From Thermus kawarayensis JCM 12314 (GTDB lineage: Bacteria > Deinococcota > Deinococci > Deinococcales > Thermaceae), in the NCBI GenBank assembly GCA_001311545.1, contig BBBL01000069.1, positions 1-7,574 on the forward strand: a stretch of 7,574 nt of DNA. The letters run 5' to 3'. Below the pieces are notes generated by a model. The model worked only from the letters and a program-made list of their open reading frames with translations. It was not told the DNA's origin and ran no database searches. Positions 7,397-7,574 of the stretch are shown here, piece by piece. Position 1 is the stretch's first letter. Each line of letters starts with the position of its first letter. The translations under genes and the position numbers were made by a program.

Positions 7397-7574
7397 GGCC
7401 TGCCTCCCCCCAGGAGCACCCTAAAGTACCCGCCCCCTCCGGCAAACCCCAGGGGAAGGGCGTACCCTCCGCCGAGGCCCAGAAGCCAGCCCCCTTCCCG
7501 CCCGAAGAGCAGGAAGGCCCGGACCCCCAGGTCCACGGAGAAAACCGCCCCCCGCCCGGCTTTCCCCACCAAGG
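7393..7574 (-). CDS. C-terminal 60 residues of an unidentified glycine-rich protein, 5' end outside window
   Basis: An open frame entering at the right edge (first full codon 7572) and ending at TGA 7395-7393. The visible part reads LVGKAGRGAVFSVDLGVRAF, then LLFGREGGWLLGLGGGYALP, then LGFAGGGGYFRVLLGGGRP. Short alternating hydrophobic strands separated by glycine turns would suit a beta-rich or outer-membrane protein, but a membrane helix cannot be excluded. No family recognised. Its TGA shares bases with the GTG of the membrane-protein gene (GTGA), so it is the upstream member of the same operon. The frame is supported by that overlap and by its being open to the edge; an unseen indel could alter it. 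Confidence 0.5.
   Translation of the reverse strand, partial: LVGKAGRGAVFSVDLGVRAFLLFGREGGWLLGLGGGYALPLGFAGGGGYFRVLLGGGRP

Overview
The window looks like chromosomal DNA of a Thermus species. It is very G+C-rich, the release factor 1 it encodes reads almost residue for residue like the Thermus thermophilus protein as I recall it, and its old yellow enzyme carries the signature residues, numbering and length of the Thermus scotoductus chromate reductase/OYE. Several genes also have a -10-like hexamer only 5-7 nt before the start codon, the leaderless arrangement known from Deinococcus-Thermus. The species cannot be fixed by eye.

Layout, left to right: (1) the 5' end of a ZIP-family metal transporter on the minus strand (1-197); (2) a 64-bp divergent regulatory region with a perfect palindrome inside a larger inverted repeat; (3) prfA on plus (262-1323), overlapping a Nudix hydrolase gene (1323-1787) by one base; (4) convergent to these, on minus, an unrecognised zinc-ribbon protein (2448-1784), lying downstream of a large secreted GH57 amylopullulanase-type gene (5419-2491); (5) an 83-bp divergent promoter region; (6) an old yellow enzyme on plus (5503-6546); (7) convergent to it, on minus, a tightly overlapping set: the 3' end of an unidentified glycine-rich protein (from 7574 to 7393), a six-TM membrane protein (7396-6846) and a small winged-helix regulator (6864-6571).

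The sequence is full of single-base indels. I infer about 15 in 7.5 kb (14 lost bases, 1 gained), nearly all at short G or C runs: ZIP 2, prfA 3, zinc-ribbon 1, GH57 2, OYE 6, membrane protein 1. Restoring them gives proteins of plausible or family-typical length (RF1 354 aa, OYE 349 aa, GH57 976 aa, membrane protein 183 aa, zinc-ribbon 221 aa). prfA is essential and one of its breaks lies just before the GGQ codons, so uncorrected sequencing or assembly error is far more likely than gene decay. Coordinates below describe whole genes across these breaks.

Functionally this is mostly ordinary Thermus chromosome: translation termination, nucleotide housekeeping, extracellular alpha-glucan breakdown, ene/quinone reduction and metal uptake. 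I found no defence system, CRISPR array, RNA gene or mobile element. The best leads are the symmetric metal-box-like operator between the ZIP gene and prfA, and the uncharacterised membrane-protein/regulator pair at the right end.
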